Assembly: GCA_030652575.1 (NCBI GenBank)
Contig: JAUSQI010000005.1
Location: 1 to 44,144, forward strand
Direction of reading: 5' to 3'
Source: Stagnimonas sp.
GTDB taxonomy: Bacteria > Pseudomonadota > Gammaproteobacteria > Nevskiales > Nevskiaceae
Length of the DNA stretch: 44,144 nucleotides
Shown: one piece after another, positions 7,171 through 16,520 of the stretch
Position numbering within the stretch: position 1 is the first letter of the stretch
Layout of the letters: every line of letters starts with the position of its first letter
Made by a program: the position numbers and the translations under genes
The notes under the pieces: model-generated
The model's input: only the letters and a program-made list of their open reading frames with translations
The model's database searches: none
Told to the model about the DNA's origin: nothing

Positions 7171-9336
7171 GTGAACCGGGCGGATCGGGTAGCCGTCGCG
7201 CTGCCGGTGCCCCTGCCGCAGTTGTTCGATTATCACCCGCCGGAAGACGGCAGCCCGGTGCAGCCCGGCATGAGAGTCGCCGTGCCGTTCGGCAACCGCA
7301 GCCTGATCGGCTTGGTGGTGGCGGCAGCACCACACATCGCTGGTGACGAGCGCCAGTACAAGCGCATCCAGCGCGTGCTGGACGCACACCCCGTAGCCCC
7401 CGCCGACTGGCTGGAAGCCCTGCAATGGGCTGCCGGCTATTACCAACACCCCTTGGGCGAAGTGGTTGCCGCCGCACTACCCGCGGGTCTGCGCGAAGGC
7501 CGCAGCGCCGAGCTGCCGCGCAAGACCGCACTCGGGCTCACCGACCTCGGCCGCAGCGCTATGCCAAACCTGCCCGCGCGCTCACAGCGCCTGCGGGCTG
7601 CGATGCAGGCGCTGGCCGCTGGAGACACGACCGCCAAGATCGACGCTGCCACCCGCCGCCGTGGGCTCCAGGCCGGCTGGCTCGCTGAAATCATCGCCCC
7701 ACCGCCACAAATGCAGCTGGCGCAGGGCCCGGCATTGACGCCCGCGCAGGCCCAGACGCTGACCGCCCTGCAAACCGGCAGCGGCTTTGCGGTCAGCCTG
7801 CTCGAAGGCGTCACCGGTTCCGGCAAGACCGAGCTGTATCTGCGACTGGCCGAGCAGGCACTCGCAGCCGGTCGGCAGGCGCTGATCCTGTGCCCGGAAA
7901 TTGGTCTTACACCGCAGCTCACCCAGCGTTTCGTCGCGCGCTTCGGGCCGGTGGTGGCGGGCTTCCACTCCGGCATGGGCGATGCCGCGCGCAACCACGC
8001 CTGGCTCGCCATCCGCGAGGGCCACGCCCGCATCCTGGTCGGCACGCGTTCGGCGGTGTTTGCGCCGTTCTGTGATCTCGGGCTGGTGATCGTCGATGAG
8101 GAGCACGACGCCAGCTACAAGCAGCAGGAGGGCTTCCGCTACCACGCCCGCGATCTGGCGCTGGTGCGCGCCAAGGCGGCGGACGCCCGCGTGGTGCTGG
8201 GCAGCGCCACCCCGGCGCTGGAAACCCTCGCCAATGCCAAGGCCGGGCGCTATCACCATGTGCGCCTCAGCGAGCGCATCGCCGGCACCAGCCCGCCGGT
8301 GCCGCAGCTGATCGACGTCAATGTCCATCCCGTGCAGCACGGCCTCTCCGAGCCACTGGCGGCGGCCATCGACCGGCACCTGACCGCCGGCGGCCAAGCG
8401 CTGCTGTTCATCAACCGCCGCGGCTACGCGCCGACGCTGCTCTGCGACACCTGCCACTGGATCGCCCCCTGCCCGCATTGCGATGCGCGGCTCAACCTGC
8501 ATCGCGGCGAAGGCGCGCTGCGCTGCCACCACTGCGGCTACGCCAGCCGCCCGCCGCGCGAATGCCCGAGCTGTGGCGGCAAGAAGCTCATCCCGGTGGG
8601 CGAGGGCGCCGAGCGCGTCGAAGAGGCGCTGAAAAACCGCTTCCCCGGCAAGCGCATCGAGCGTTTCGATACCGACCGGCTGCGCGCCGCCGGCCAGCTC
8701 GAAGCGCTGCTGGACGATGTGCGCGAGCGTCGCGTCGATGTGCTGGTCGGCACCCAGATGCTGGCCAAGGGGCATGACTTCCCCGCCTTGAGCCTGGTCG
8801 GTGTGGTCAATGCCGACCAAGCCCTGTTCTCCTCCGACTTCCGCGCACTGGAGCGCCTCGGCCAGCTGCTCACCCAGGTGGCCGGGCGCGCGGGCCGCAG
8901 TGCCACTGCACCCATCGCACCTGAGGTGTTGATCCAGACCCGCGAGCCCAAGCACCCGAGCCTCACCGCGCTGCTGCGCGATGGTTATGCGGCGCTGGCC
9001 GAAACGCTGCTGCGCGAGCGCGCCGATGCGGGCCTGCCGCCCTCCGCGCATTTGGCGCTGCTGCGGGTGGAGGCCCCCAGCCGCGCCAAGGCCGATGCGT
9101 TTCTGCTCGACGCCAAGGCCGTGTTCCCCAACACCCACCGAGTGCAATTGCTGGGCCCCGCACCCGCACCGATGGAGCGCCGCGATGGCCGCGCCCGCGC
9201 CCAGTTCTTGCTCAGCAGCACCGCGCGCCCCGCCATGCAGCGCGTGCTCGCCGCGTGGCTGCCAGCGGTCGCGGCGCTGCCGGGTGCCAAGGCGCTGCGT
9301 TGGTCGATCGACGTCGATCCGGTGGATTTGTTCTGA
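7171..9336 (+). CDS. priA: PriA, primosomal replication-restart helicase
   Basis: 721 residues. PriA reloads the replisome at stalled forks as a 3'-5' DNA helicase. The N-terminal 3'-DNA-binding domain begins RVAVALPVPLPQLFDY. Walker A is GVTGSGKTE at about residues 213-221 and the DEEH box is near 309. Paired zinc motifs (CDTCHW, CPHC, CHHC, CPSC) lie at about 425-470. The helicase C-terminal motif GTQMLAKGHDFP and QVAGRAGR follow. Start taken as GTG at 7171 because the family's N-terminus begins right there; an in-frame TTG at 7129 would add 14 unrelated residues. The product ends SIDVDPVDLF, typical of PriA. Confidence 0.97.
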   Translation: MNRADRVAVALPVPLPQLFDYHPPEDGSPVQPGMRVAVPFGNRSLIGLVVAAAPHIAGDERQYKRIQRVLDAHPVAPADWLEALQWAAGYYQHPLGEVVAAALPAGLREGRSAELPRKTALGLTDLGRSAMPNLPARSQRLRAAMQALAAGDTTAKIDAATRRRGLQAGWLAEIIAPPPQMQLAQGPALTPAQAQTLTALQTGSGFAVSLLEGVTGSGKTELYLRLAEQALAAGRQALILCPEIGLTPQLTQRFVARFGPVVAGFHSGMGDAARNHAWLAIREGHARILVGTRSAVFAPFCDLGLVIVDEEHDASYKQQEGFRYHARDLALVRAKAADARVVLGSATPALETLANAKAGRYHHVRLSERIAGTSPPVPQLIDVNVHPVQHGLSEPLAAAIDRHLTAGGQALLFINRRGYAPTLLCDTCHWIAPCPHCDARLNLHRGEGALRCHHCGYASRPPRECPSCGGKKLIPVGEGAERVEEALKNRFPGKRIERFDTDRLRAAGQLEALLDDVRERRVDVLVGTQMLAKGHDFPALSLVGVVNADQALFSSDFRALERLGQLLTQVAGRAGRSATAPIAPEVLIQTREPKHPSLTALLRDGYAALAETLLRERADAGLPPSAHLALLRVEAPSRAKADAFLLDAKAVFPNTHRVQLLGPAPAPMERRDGRARAQFLLSSTARPAMQRVLAAWLPAVAALPGAKALRWSIDVDPVDLF

Positions 9337-9356
9337 AGACCGGACGGCGCGTTTCG

Positions 9357-9362
9357 TAGAAT
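9357..9362 (+). promoter_or_regulatory. Possible -10 hexamer (TAGAAT) upstream of argS
   Basis: TAGAAT lies 23 bases before the argS ATG in the 49-base gap after priA. The same hexamer stands before the VWA gene and coq7 in this window. No good -35 match is present. Confidence 0.3.
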
Positions 9363-9385
9363 GTGCGTTCGCACTTGAGAAACCG

Positions 9386-11164
9386 ATGAAACCGTACCTG
9401 CAAGACCTGCTGACGCAGGCGCTCACCGCCGCTTGCGCTGCCCTGGGCAAAGACACGCCCGCCGTCACGCCCGTGATCGACGCCACCAAGGACAAGTCGC
9501 ACGGCGACTTCGCCACCAATCTCGCGATGGCCTGTGCCAAGCCGCTGGGTCTGCCGCCGCGCAAGCTGGCCGAAATGCTGCTCGCGCACTTGCCCGCAAG
9601 CGAGCGCGTCGCCAAGGTGGAAATCGCCGGCCCCGGCTTCATCAACTTCTTTCTCACCGGTGACGCCGTCACTGCCGTGGTGCCCGAGATCCTCAACACC
9701 GGCGAAAGCTGGGGACAGGATCTGAGCGGCGCCAAGGGCAAGGTCATGGTCGAGTTCGTCAGCGCCAACCCCACCGGGCCGATGCACGTCGGCCACGGTC
9801 GTGGTGCGGCCTACGGCGACACCCTTGCCAACCTGTTCGCGGCCACCGGTTACGCGGTGCACCGCGAGTACTACATCAACGACGCCGGCCGGCAGGTGGA
9901 TGTGCTCACCATGTCCGTGTGGCTGCGTTATCTGGAGGAAGGCGGCGTCGCGTTTTCCTTCCCCAAGCGCGGCTACCCGGCCGACTACATCAAGTTCACG
10001 GCGGCCAAGCTGCGTGCGGTGCACGGTTCGGCGTTCCAGCATCCGCTCGAAGTCGTGTTCGAGGGCCTGGGCGTGGAGCCGCAAGTGCCCGAAGGCGCCG
10101 ACGACAAGACCAAGGACACGATCAAGCTCGCGCAGGAGAAATACGCCGATGGCCTGATCGACCGCGCCCGCAAGCTGCTGGGCGCGCACTACGGCACCAT
10201 CACCCAAGCCGCGCTGGCTGATCAGCTCGCCACCATTCGCTCTACGCTGGAGTCGTTCAACGTCCGCTACGACCAGTGGTTCTCCGAGCAATCACTTGTA
10301 GACAGCGGCTTTGCCAAGACCGCGATCGAGCGTTTGAAAGCAAAGGGCTTCGTCTACGAGAAAGACGGCGCGCAGTGGCTGAAGACCACCGACTTCGGCG
10401 ACGAAAAAGACCGTGTGCTGTTCAAGGCCGATGGCGCCGCGACCTACTTCGCCAACGACCTCGCCTATCACGTCGACAAGCTCGACCGTGGCTATCCGCT
10501 GCTGGTCGATGTCTGGGGTGCAGACCACCACGGCTACATCGCCCGCGTGCGTGCGGCCATCGAGATGCTGACGGGCCGCAAGGACGCACTGCATGTGGCC
10601 CTGATGCAGTTCGTGACGCTCAGCAGCGGCAAGATGGGCAAGCGCAGCGGCAACTTCGTGACCCTGCAGGATCTGATCGACGAGGTCGGGCCGGATTCGA
10701 CGCGCTTCTTCTATCTGTCGCGCTCGCACGACCAGCATCTGGAGTTCGACATCGATCTGGCCCGCAGCCAGTCCAACGACAACCCCGTCTTCTACGTGCA
10801 GTACGCGCATGCGCGCATCTGCTCGGTGTTCAAGCAACTGGCCGAGAAGGGCGGTGTGCACGACGAAGCACTTGGCCTCGCCTCGCTGGCTCGCCTCGAT
10901 ACCGATGAGGAGAAGACGCTGCTCACCGCACTGGCGCGCTACCCCGAGCTGCTGCGCGTCGCAGCCGCCAACCGCACGCCGCACACGCTGGCGTTCTACT
11001 TGCAGGAACTCGCCGCAGCGCTGCACGGCTACTACAACCAGCACAAGTTCCTGGTGGACGATGCGGCACTCCAGGCTGCGCGGCTGACGCTCATCCGCGC
11101 CACGCAGACCGTGCTGCGCGGTGCGCTCGGCTTGCTGGGCGTGAAGCCCAAGGACTCGATGTAG
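9386..11164 (+). CDS. argS: Arginyl-tRNA synthetase
   Basis: 592 residues, class I synthetase charging tRNA-Arg. The N-terminal Add1 domain (about 1-110) is followed by the HIGH-type motif in SANPTGPMHVGHGRG (HVGH at about 133-136). The KMSKS-type loop reads GKMGKRSGNF near residue 416, with Gly in place of the first Ser. The DALR anticodon-binding domain forms the C-terminus (YYNQHKFLV and following). The enzyme looks complete. The next gene starts immediately after its TAG stop, so argS and the SPOR gene form one transcription unit; priA lies 49 bp upstream. Confidence 0.97.
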   Translation: MKPYLQDLLTQALTAACAALGKDTPAVTPVIDATKDKSHGDFATNLAMACAKPLGLPPRKLAEMLLAHLPASERVAKVEIAGPGFINFFLTGDAVTAVVPEILNTGESWGQDLSGAKGKVMVEFVSANPTGPMHVGHGRGAAYGDTLANLFAATGYAVHREYYINDAGRQVDVLTMSVWLRYLEEGGVAFSFPKRGYPADYIKFTAAKLRAVHGSAFQHPLEVVFEGLGVEPQVPEGADDKTKDTIKLAQEKYADGLIDRARKLLGAHYGTITQAALADQLATIRSTLESFNVRYDQWFSEQSLVDSGFAKTAIERLKAKGFVYEKDGAQWLKTTDFGDEKDRVLFKADGAATYFANDLAYHVDKLDRGYPLLVDVWGADHHGYIARVRAAIEMLTGRKDALHVALMQFVTLSSGKMGKRSGNFVTLQDLIDEVGPDSTRFFYLSRSHDQHLEFDIDLARSQSNDNPVFYVQYAHARICSVFKQLAEKGGVHDEALGLASLARLDTDEEKTLLTALARYPELLRVAAANRTPHTLAFYLQELAAALHGYYNQHKFLVDDAALQAARLTLIRATQTVLRGALGLLGVKPKDSM

Positions 11165-12079
11165 ATGAGCACTCGCATCGCCACCCGCGACTACGCGCGC
11201 CCGCAGCGGCCCAAGAGCCCGCCACCGCGCGGCCGGCCACCGCCCCGCAAGGCCGCGCAGAAAAAGAACGCCAGCGCCGCGCTCGGCCTGCCGCTGTGGG
11301 CCTGGATGGTGGTGAGCCTGAGCCTGCTGGTGTTCGGCGGCGCGCTCTATTACGTGTCGCGGCCGGTCGCCCCGATGGACATGGCGCCCAGCAGCGAGGC
11401 CAAGAACGGCAAGGCCAGCAAGGCCATCGAGATTCCGCCCAAGGAGCCTTCGCGTTTCGCCTTTTACGAAATGCTGCCGAGCTACGAGGTGGTGGTGCCG
11501 GACGACGTCATCAATCCGCCCAAGCCCAAGCCCGGTTCGACCCGCAACAACCTGCCCGCCCAGGCCGCACCCGCGCCGGCCGGTGTGCCGGCGGATCTGG
11601 CCGCCGATCTGCCGCCGGATCTGCGGCCCGAGACCGTCGCTGCCAGGCCGGCCGAGAAGCCGATGACCGCGGCGGACGTGAAAACCGTACCACCGCCCAA
11701 GCCCGCGCCCGTCGAGCCACGCCCCGAGACGGTTTCGGATATCGCCCGCGTCGCCGCCGCCACTCGCAGCGCCGAGGCCGAGCTGGCTGCCGCCGTTGCC
11801 CGCGAAGCGCCGCCGCAGCCCACGGCGCAGCTCGCGAGTGGTGAGCGCTTCGTGATCCAGGTGGCTGCGTTCCGCACCAAACCCGATGCCGACCAGCGCG
11901 TCGCGGCACTGACGCTGGCGGGTTTGTCGGCCCGCGTCGAGCAGGTCACCATCGACAACAAGGACACCTGGTACCGCGTGCGGCTCGGGCCTTACAACAG
12001 TGCGAATGCGGCCTCGGCCGCGCAGCAGAGTTTGAAGGCGCAGGGCTTCAGCGGTGTGGTGATGAAGGTCAAAAGCTAG
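11165..12079 (+). CDS. SPOR-domain inner-membrane protein (FtsN-like)
   Basis: 304 residues. A short basic Pro-rich cytoplasmic N-terminus comes first (RPPPRKAAQKKN). One membrane segment follows at about 41-65 (PLWAWMVVSLSLLVFGGALYYV), then a long Pro/Ala-rich periplasmic linker. The C-terminal SPOR domain begins RFVIQVAAFRTKPDADQ and ends VVMKVKS (about 228-304). SPOR domains bind denuded septal peptidoglycan, and this architecture is that of FtsN. The argS-SPOR order is common in gammaproteobacteria. The ATG abuts the argS stop with no spacing. Whether this is the sole FtsN of the organism cannot be told here. Confidence 0.9.
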   Translation: MSTRIATRDYARPQRPKSPPPRGRPPPRKAAQKKNASAALGLPLWAWMVVSLSLLVFGGALYYVSRPVAPMDMAPSSEAKNGKASKAIEIPPKEPSRFAFYEMLPSYEVVVPDDVINPPKPKPGSTRNNLPAQAAPAPAGVPADLAADLPPDLRPETVAARPAEKPMTAADVKTVPPPKPAPVEPRPETVSDIARVAAATRSAEAELAAAVAREAPPQPTAQLASGERFVIQVAAFRTKPDADQRVAALTLAGLSARVEQVTIDNKDTWYRVRLGPYNSANAASAAQQSLKAQGFSGVVMKVKS

Positions 12080-12088
12080 GAGCAGGCA

Positions 12089-14023
12089 ATGCGCGATGCG
12101 ATGAAGGTGCTGGTTGCAGTATTCAGCTGCACGGTGATGGCGAATGCGGCGTTTGCCGCCGAAGCCCCCAGGCGTGTCGAGCGCGGCAACTTGGTGATGG
12201 AGGGCATCCCGGAAATCCCCGCCGAACTCACCGAGCGCCTCAACCGCTACCAGCAGGTGCGGGCCGTCGGCTTCAGCGGCTGGCTGCCGGACGGCAGCGC
12301 GCTCATCAGCACCCGCTTCGGCGAGACCGCGCAGATCCATCGCGTCGAGAAGCCACTGGGTGCGCGTACACAGCTCACCTTCTATCCGGAGCCGATCGCC
12401 GGCGCGCTGCCGCGCCCGAACCAGAACGGTTTCGTGTTCAGCAAGGACGCCGGCGGCAACGAGTTCTTCCAGCTCTATTACTTCGACATCGCCACGGGTG
12501 AAGCCGCATTGCTCACCGACGGCAAGTCGCGCAATGCCAGCGCCGTGTTCGCACGCGACGGCAAGCAGCTTGCGTTCTCGACCACCCGGCGCAACGGCAA
12601 GGATGTCGACATCCACCTCGTCGGCTTCGACGGCAAGCCGAGCACCGCGGTGCTGGAAAAAGAAGGCGCCTGGACGCCGCTGGACTTCTCGCCCGACGGC
12701 AAGCTGCTGCTGGTGAGCCGTGGTGTGTCGATCACCGAATCGGAGCTGTATACGCTGGAAATTTCCAGCAAGACCCTGACCCGCTTCCATCCCACCGCCG
12801 AGCCGGTGTTCTTCGGCGATGCCTTGTTCTCGCACGATGGCAAGCAGGTGATTTTCACCTCGGATGAAGGCAGCGAGTTCCGCACCCTGCGCATGCAGCC
12901 GCTGGCGGGCGGCGCGGAGAAAAAGATCAGCGGCAGCGTGCCCTGGAACGTCGAGGAGTTCACGCTCTCCGACGACGGCAACAAGCTGGCCTACGTCACC
13001 AACGAAGACGGTCTGGCGGCGCTGTATCTGGTGGATATGAAAACCGGCAAGCCGCTGGCAGCACCCAAGATACCGGTCGGGCAGATCGACCGCATCGCCT
13101 TCGATAGCAAGAGCCAGCGCCTGGGTTTCTCGATTGATCGCGCCACCAATCCGGCGGACTTCTACGCTTTCAAGCTCGGCGAGAAATCGCTGACGCGCTG
13201 GACGGCGAGCGAAGTCGGCGGTCTCAACACCAGCACCTTCGCGGAGCCGACTCTGGTGCGCTACCCGAGCTTCGACGGCAAGAGCATTCCCGCCTTTGTT
13301 TACAAGCCCAAGACGGCTACCGGCAAGCTGCCCGTCATCATCAGCATCCACGGCGGGCCCGAGGCGCAGGCGCTGCCCACCTTCAACCCCATCACCCAGT
13401 TCTATCTCAAGGACTTGGGCATCGCCGTCATCACGCCCAACGTGCGCGGCAGCGACGGCTACGGCAAGACGTACCTCAAGCTCGACAACGGCCTGCTGCG
13501 CGAAGACTCGGTGAAAGACATCGGCGCGTTGCTCGACTGGGTGGCGACGCAGCCCGACCTCGACGCCAGCCGCGTGCTGGTCACCGGCGGCAGCTACGGC
13601 GGTTACATGACGCTGGCGGCGATGACGCATTACAACGACCGCTTCAAGGCCGGCATCGACATCGTCGGCATCAGCAATTTCGTCACCTTCCTGACCAATA
13701 CGCAGGACTATCGCCGCGACCTGCGCCGCGTCGAGTACGGCGACGAGCGCATCCCCGAGATGCGCGCCTTCATGGAAAAAACCGCGCCGCTCAACAACGC
13801 CGCCAAGATCACCAAGCCGATGTTCATCATCCAGGGCCTCAACGACCCGCGCGTGCCCGCGAGCGAGGCCGAGCAGATGGTGGCGAAGATCCGCACCAAC
13901 GGCGGCGAGGTGTGGTTCCTCATGGCCAAGGACGAAGGCCACGGCTTCCGCAAGAAAGCCAACCGCGATTTCCAGGCGGCGTCGACGGTGCTGTTCCTGA
14001 AGCGCACGCTGCTCGGCGAGTAG
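12089..14023 (+). CDS. S9-family (prolyl oligopeptidase-type) exported peptidase
   Basis: 644 residues. A signal peptide ends at about residue 23 (NAAFAAEAP). The middle (about 60-390) is a beta-propeller with TolB-like repeats (FSPDGKLLLVS, FSHDGKQVIFTSD, LSDDGNKLAYVTN). The C-terminal alpha/beta-hydrolase domain has the nucleophile Ser502 in GGSYGGYM, Asp586 in GLNDPRVPASE and His618 in DEGHGF: a complete triad. The family cleaves short peptides, often after Pro or as dipeptidyl/acylaminoacyl peptidases; the location is probably the periplasm. The ribosome-binding site AGGAG is well placed. It follows the SPOR gene by nine bases. Confidence 0.95.
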   Translation: MRDAMKVLVAVFSCTVMANAAFAAEAPRRVERGNLVMEGIPEIPAELTERLNRYQQVRAVGFSGWLPDGSALISTRFGETAQIHRVEKPLGARTQLTFYPEPIAGALPRPNQNGFVFSKDAGGNEFFQLYYFDIATGEAALLTDGKSRNASAVFARDGKQLAFSTTRRNGKDVDIHLVGFDGKPSTAVLEKEGAWTPLDFSPDGKLLLVSRGVSITESELYTLEISSKTLTRFHPTAEPVFFGDALFSHDGKQVIFTSDEGSEFRTLRMQPLAGGAEKKISGSVPWNVEEFTLSDDGNKLAYVTNEDGLAALYLVDMKTGKPLAAPKIPVGQIDRIAFDSKSQRLGFSIDRATNPADFYAFKLGEKSLTRWTASEVGGLNTSTFAEPTLVRYPSFDGKSIPAFVYKPKTATGKLPVIISIHGGPEAQALPTFNPITQFYLKDLGIAVITPNVRGSDGYGKTYLKLDNGLLREDSVKDIGALLDWVATQPDLDASRVLVTGGSYGGYMTLAAMTHYNDRFKAGIDIVGISNFVTFLTNTQDYRRDLRRVEYGDERIPEMRAFMEKTAPLNNAAKITKPMFIIQGLNDPRVPASEAEQMVAKIRTNGGEVWFLMAKDEGHGFRKKANRDFQAASTVLFLKRTLLGE

Positions 14024-14056
14024 TCCATTCGGTTCACGCTCGGGGGAGCGCCACAC

Positions 14057-15649
14057 ATGTCCAACGATCTGCTGCTCGGCAAAAGCGACACGCTGCAATA
14101 CCTGCTCGCGCAATACGCCAACCGCCACGGGCTGGTGGCAGGTGCTACCGGCACCGGCAAGACCATCACCCTGCAAGTGATGGCCGAGGCCTTCAGCGAG
14201 ATTGGCGTGCCCGTGTTCGCGGCGGACGTGAAGGGCGATTTGAGCGGCATCTCGCAGCCCGGCACCGCCAGCCCCAAGCTCATCGAGCGCGCCGCCAACA
14301 ATGGCCTGCCGGGATGGTCGCCCTCGGCCAACCCGGTCGTGTTCTGGGATGTGTTCGGCAAGTCCGGCCACCCGGTGCGTGCCACGGTGAGCGAGATGGG
14401 GCCGACGCTGCTCGGCCGCCTGCTGGACCTGAGCGACGTGCAGGAGGCGGTGCTGCAACTCGTGTTCAAGTACTGCGACGACACCGGCCTGCTGCTGCTC
14501 GACTTCAAAGACCTGCGTGCGGCCTTGATGTTCGTCGCCGACAACTCGAAGGCACTGGGCAGCGAATATGGCCTGGTGTCGAGCGCGAGCGTGGGTGCGA
14601 TCCAGCGCAGCCTGATCGGGCTCGAAGCCGACGGCGCCGAGCACTTCTTCGGCGAGCCCGCGCTCGATCTGAAGGACTTCATGCTCTGCGAGCCGGGCGG
14701 CCGCGGCATCATCAATGTGCTTGCCGCCGATGTGCTCTACCAAAAGCCCAAGCTCTACGCGACCTTTCTGCTCTGGCTGTTGAGCGAGCTGTTCGAGAAC
14801 CTGCCGGAGGCGGGCGACCTCGAAAAACCCAAGCTGGTGTTCTTCTTCGACGAAGCACACTTGTTGTTCAAGGACGCACCCAAGGCGCTGGTCGAAAAAG
14901 TCGAACAGGTCGTGCGCCTCATCCGCAGCAAGGGCGTGGGCGTGTACTTCGTCACGCAAAACCCGCTCGATCTGCCCGAGAGCGTGCTTGGCCAGCTCGG
15001 CAACCGCGTGCAGCACGCCCTGCGTGCCTTCACGCCGCGCGACCAGAAGGCCGTGAAGTCTGCCGCCGATACCTTCCGCCCCAATCCCAGGTTCAGCACC
15101 GCCGAGGTCATCACCACGCTGGGCGTTGGCGAAGCACTGGTGAGCACCCTGCAAGCCGGTGGCGTGCCCGGCATCGTCGAGCAGACCCGCATCCGCCCGC
15201 CACGCTCGCGCATGGGTGCGATCACGCCGGACGAGCGCGCCCTGGCGCTGACGCGCAGCCCCTTCAAAGGCAAGTACGACACCGTGATCGACCGCGAATC
15301 GGCCTGGGAGATGCTCGATGGAGGCGACCCCAATGCGGCAGCCGCACCGCCGCCCGAAGCCCCGCCGGCCAGCAGCGGCAGCACGCTCGGCAACTGGTGG
15401 GAGAAAATGACGCAGCAGGCACCTACCGCGCCCGCGCCGACGAGTTCAGCGCCGTCACGCCGTCCGCTGCCCTCACCGTCCCCCGCCCCAGCGCCGCGCG
15501 CACCGGCCGCACCGCGACCCTCCAACCGTCAGGGTGTGGTCGAAGCCGCGATGAAAAGCGTCATCCGCAGCGCCGGGTCGCAGGTGGGGCGTGAGGTGGG
15601 GCGGCAGTTGCTGCGCGGAGTGTTGGGTTCGTTAGTTAAGTCACGCTAA
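14057..15649 (+). CDS. HerA-like/DUF853 ATPase
   Basis: 530 residues of the DUF853 (YjgR-type) branch of the HerA/FtsK ATPases. Walker A GATGTGKT is at 29-36, right after the N-terminal strand, as in this family. Walker B is LVFFFDEAH with Asp265, followed by the sensor segment [20 protein letters not shown]. An Arg-rich region ([13 protein letters not shown]) follows. The tail from about 435 is a low-complexity Ala/Pro/Ser linker ending in a basic amphipathic segment. The cellular role of DUF853 proteins is not established; DNA or protein translocation is assumed from the fold. No HerA-associated nuclease (NurA) is adjacent. Confidence 0.93.
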   Translation: MSNDLLLGKSDTLQYLLAQYANRHGLVAGATGTGKTITLQVMAEAFSEIGVPVFAADVKGDLSGISQPGTASPKLIERAANNGLPGWSPSANPVVFWDVFGKSGHPVRATVSEMGPTLLGRLLDLSDVQEAVLQLVFKYCDDTGLLLLDFKDLRAALMFVADNSKALGSEYGLVSSASVGAIQRSLIGLEADGAEHFFGEPALDLKDFMLCEPGGRGIINVLAADVLYQKPKLYATFLLWLLSELFENLPEAGDLEKPKLVFFFDEAHLLFKDAPKALVEKVEQVVRLIRSKGVGVYFVTQNPLDLPESVLGQLGNRVQHALRAFTPRDQKAVKSAADTFRPNPRFSTAEVITTLGVGEALVSTLQAGGVPGIVEQTRIRPPRSRMGAITPDERALALTRSPFKGKYDTVIDRESAWEMLDGGDPNAAAAPPPEAPPASSGSTLGNWWEKMTQQAPTAPAPTSSAPSRRPLPSPSPAPAPRAPAAPRPSNRQGVVEAAMKSVIRSAGSQVGREVGRQLLRGVLGSLVKSR

Positions 15650-15654
15650 AGGTG

Positions 15655-16086
15655 ATGGAACAGGATCGCTATATCGAGTCGTCGCTCGCCATGCGAGCAA
15701 AGCTGGTCGCAGCTGCGATCGTTGTTGGCTTGGCTCACTTTGCCTTCGTCATCTGGGTCGAGCCGCTTTTGCAATGGATCTCGTCCCTGCCAACATGTGA
15801 GTCACTGCCTTGGGTACGAGGCGAGTTACTGATAGCGGTTGTTGTTTGTTGGTTTGTGGGCGTAGTCGCGTACAAGCAAGCAAGAAAAACATGGCAGTTA
15901 CAGCAAACCCCGCTACCCAATGTCTGGGTGTGGACTCGAATAAAAGTTAGAACGGGAGCATATGCAAAAGCCGCTGCGACTGGTCTTTACATACTCTCAG
16001 CTTCGTTTCTGATTGGCCCGCCTGCCTTGATTGTTTGGCAGCAGCTGTATCTAGTGTTTTGTCTGCCACATTCCTGCGGCTGTTAA
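15655..16086 (+). CDS. Small integral membrane protein of unknown function
   Basis: 143 residues with about four hydrophobic segments: near 17-36 (AAAIVVGLAHFAFVIWV), 52-72 (LLIAVVVCWFVGVVAY), 105-120 and 120-138. A loop contains the Cys of SLPTCESLPW, and the C-terminus reads FCLPHSCGC. No family recognised. Codon and base use are noticeably less GC-rich than its neighbours, which suggests acquisition by transfer. The start could be GTG at 15652 or ATG at 15655; the ribosome-binding site is poor. It directly follows the DUF853 gene and precedes a REP pair. Confidence 0.7.
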   Translation: MEQDRYIESSLAMRAKLVAAAIVVGLAHFAFVIWVEPLLQWISSLPTCESLPWVRGELLIAVVVCWFVGVVAYKQARKTWQLQQTPLPNVWVWTRIKVRTGAYAKAAATGLYILSASFLIGPPALIVWQQLYLVFCLPHSCGC

Positions 16087-16103
16087 TTTTTTAGCGACGC
16101 AGC

Positions 16104-16168
16104 TCGTAGGGTGGGCTTCAGCCCACCGTCTTTGCGCCTGAGAATAGTGGGCTGTGCCCACCCTACGA
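16104..16168. repeat. REPIN: two inverted GTAG-type REP hairpins
   Basis: A 65-bp unit bounded by a perfect 12-bp inverted repeat (TCGTAGGGTGGG at 16104-16115; its complement at 16157-16168). Each arm is a REP: the head GTAG followed by a hairpin. The left stem is GGTGGGCT/AGCCCACC at 16110-16127, the right stem GTGGGC/GCCCAC at 16147-16161. GTAG-headed REPs are the substrates of REP-associated tyrosine transposases (RAYTs). No RAYT gene is in the window, so the copy is non-autonomous. It may also act as an mRNA-stabilising or terminating hairpin for the membrane-protein gene. Confidence 0.85.
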
Positions 16169-16238
16169 AAAGCGATTGCGGCAACTCGGACGGCAGTTGC
16201 GGTGGATGCAATCCGGGACTCTGCCAGTAAGAGATTGC

Positions 16239-16244
16239 TACAAT
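16239..16244 (+). promoter_or_regulatory. Possible -10 hexamer (TACAAT) for the toxin-antitoxin operon
   Basis: TACAAT lies 33 bases before the antitoxin ATG, right of the REPIN. The -35 position (about 16216-16221) is poor. The region would be the natural site of autoregulation by the antitoxin-toxin complex. Confidence 0.35.
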
Positions 16245-16277
16245 TCCAACTCATTCCTACCGCATTGCGAGGCTGCC

Positions 16278-16520
16278 ATGCTCACCGCAAAACTCACCGA
16301 CAAGGGCCAGTTGGTCATCCCCAAGGTCATCCGCGACCAGCTGCATCTGGTCAAGGGCAGCGCTTTTGCCGTGACCCTGGAGAGCGGACGGGTGGTGCTG
16401 GAGCCTTCGCGGCCCAGCAAGGCGCATCGCATCACCGACTGGCCGGGGTTTGGCAGGCCGCTGGTCAAGCTCACGACGGCTCAGTTGTGCGCGGATGTCG
16501 AGGGCTATAACGACGCATGA
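16278..16520 (+). CDS. vapB: AbrB/MazE-type antitoxin (VapB-like)
   Basis: 80 residues. The N-terminal swapped-hairpin DNA-binding domain is plain: LTAKLTDKGQLVIPKVIRDQL, then GSAFAVTLESGRVVLEP. Residues 50-80 (HRITDWPGFGRPLVKL) form the toxin-binding tail. The protein should neutralise the adjacent PIN toxin and repress the operon. GAGG precedes the ATG by five bases. Its TGA overlaps the toxin start (ATGA), giving tight translational coupling. An upstream in-frame start exists at 16176 but lacks family similarity. Confidence 0.92.
   Translation: MLTAKLTDKGQLVIPKVIRDQLHLVKGSAFAVTLESGRVVLEPSRPSKAHRITDWPGFGRPLVKLTTAQLCADVEGYNDA

Noticed and set aside
7582..9774. A 730-codon open frame on the minus strand
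   Set aside because: Antisense shadow of priA and argS.
9386..11164. A defective argS because of KMGKR in place of KMSKS
   Set aside because: This loop varies among arginyl-tRNA synthetases, and the rest of the protein is complete and full length.
10292..15154. A 1620-codon open frame on the minus strand
   Set aside because: It is antisense to argS, the SPOR gene, the S9 peptidase and the HerA-like gene, all with clear family motifs. Long antisense frames are expected in GC-rich DNA, and its translation shows no domains.
13912..15594. A 560-codon open frame on the plus strand
   Set aside because: A different frame of the same region as the S9 peptidase end and the HerA-like gene; the latter carries Walker motifs, this one does not.
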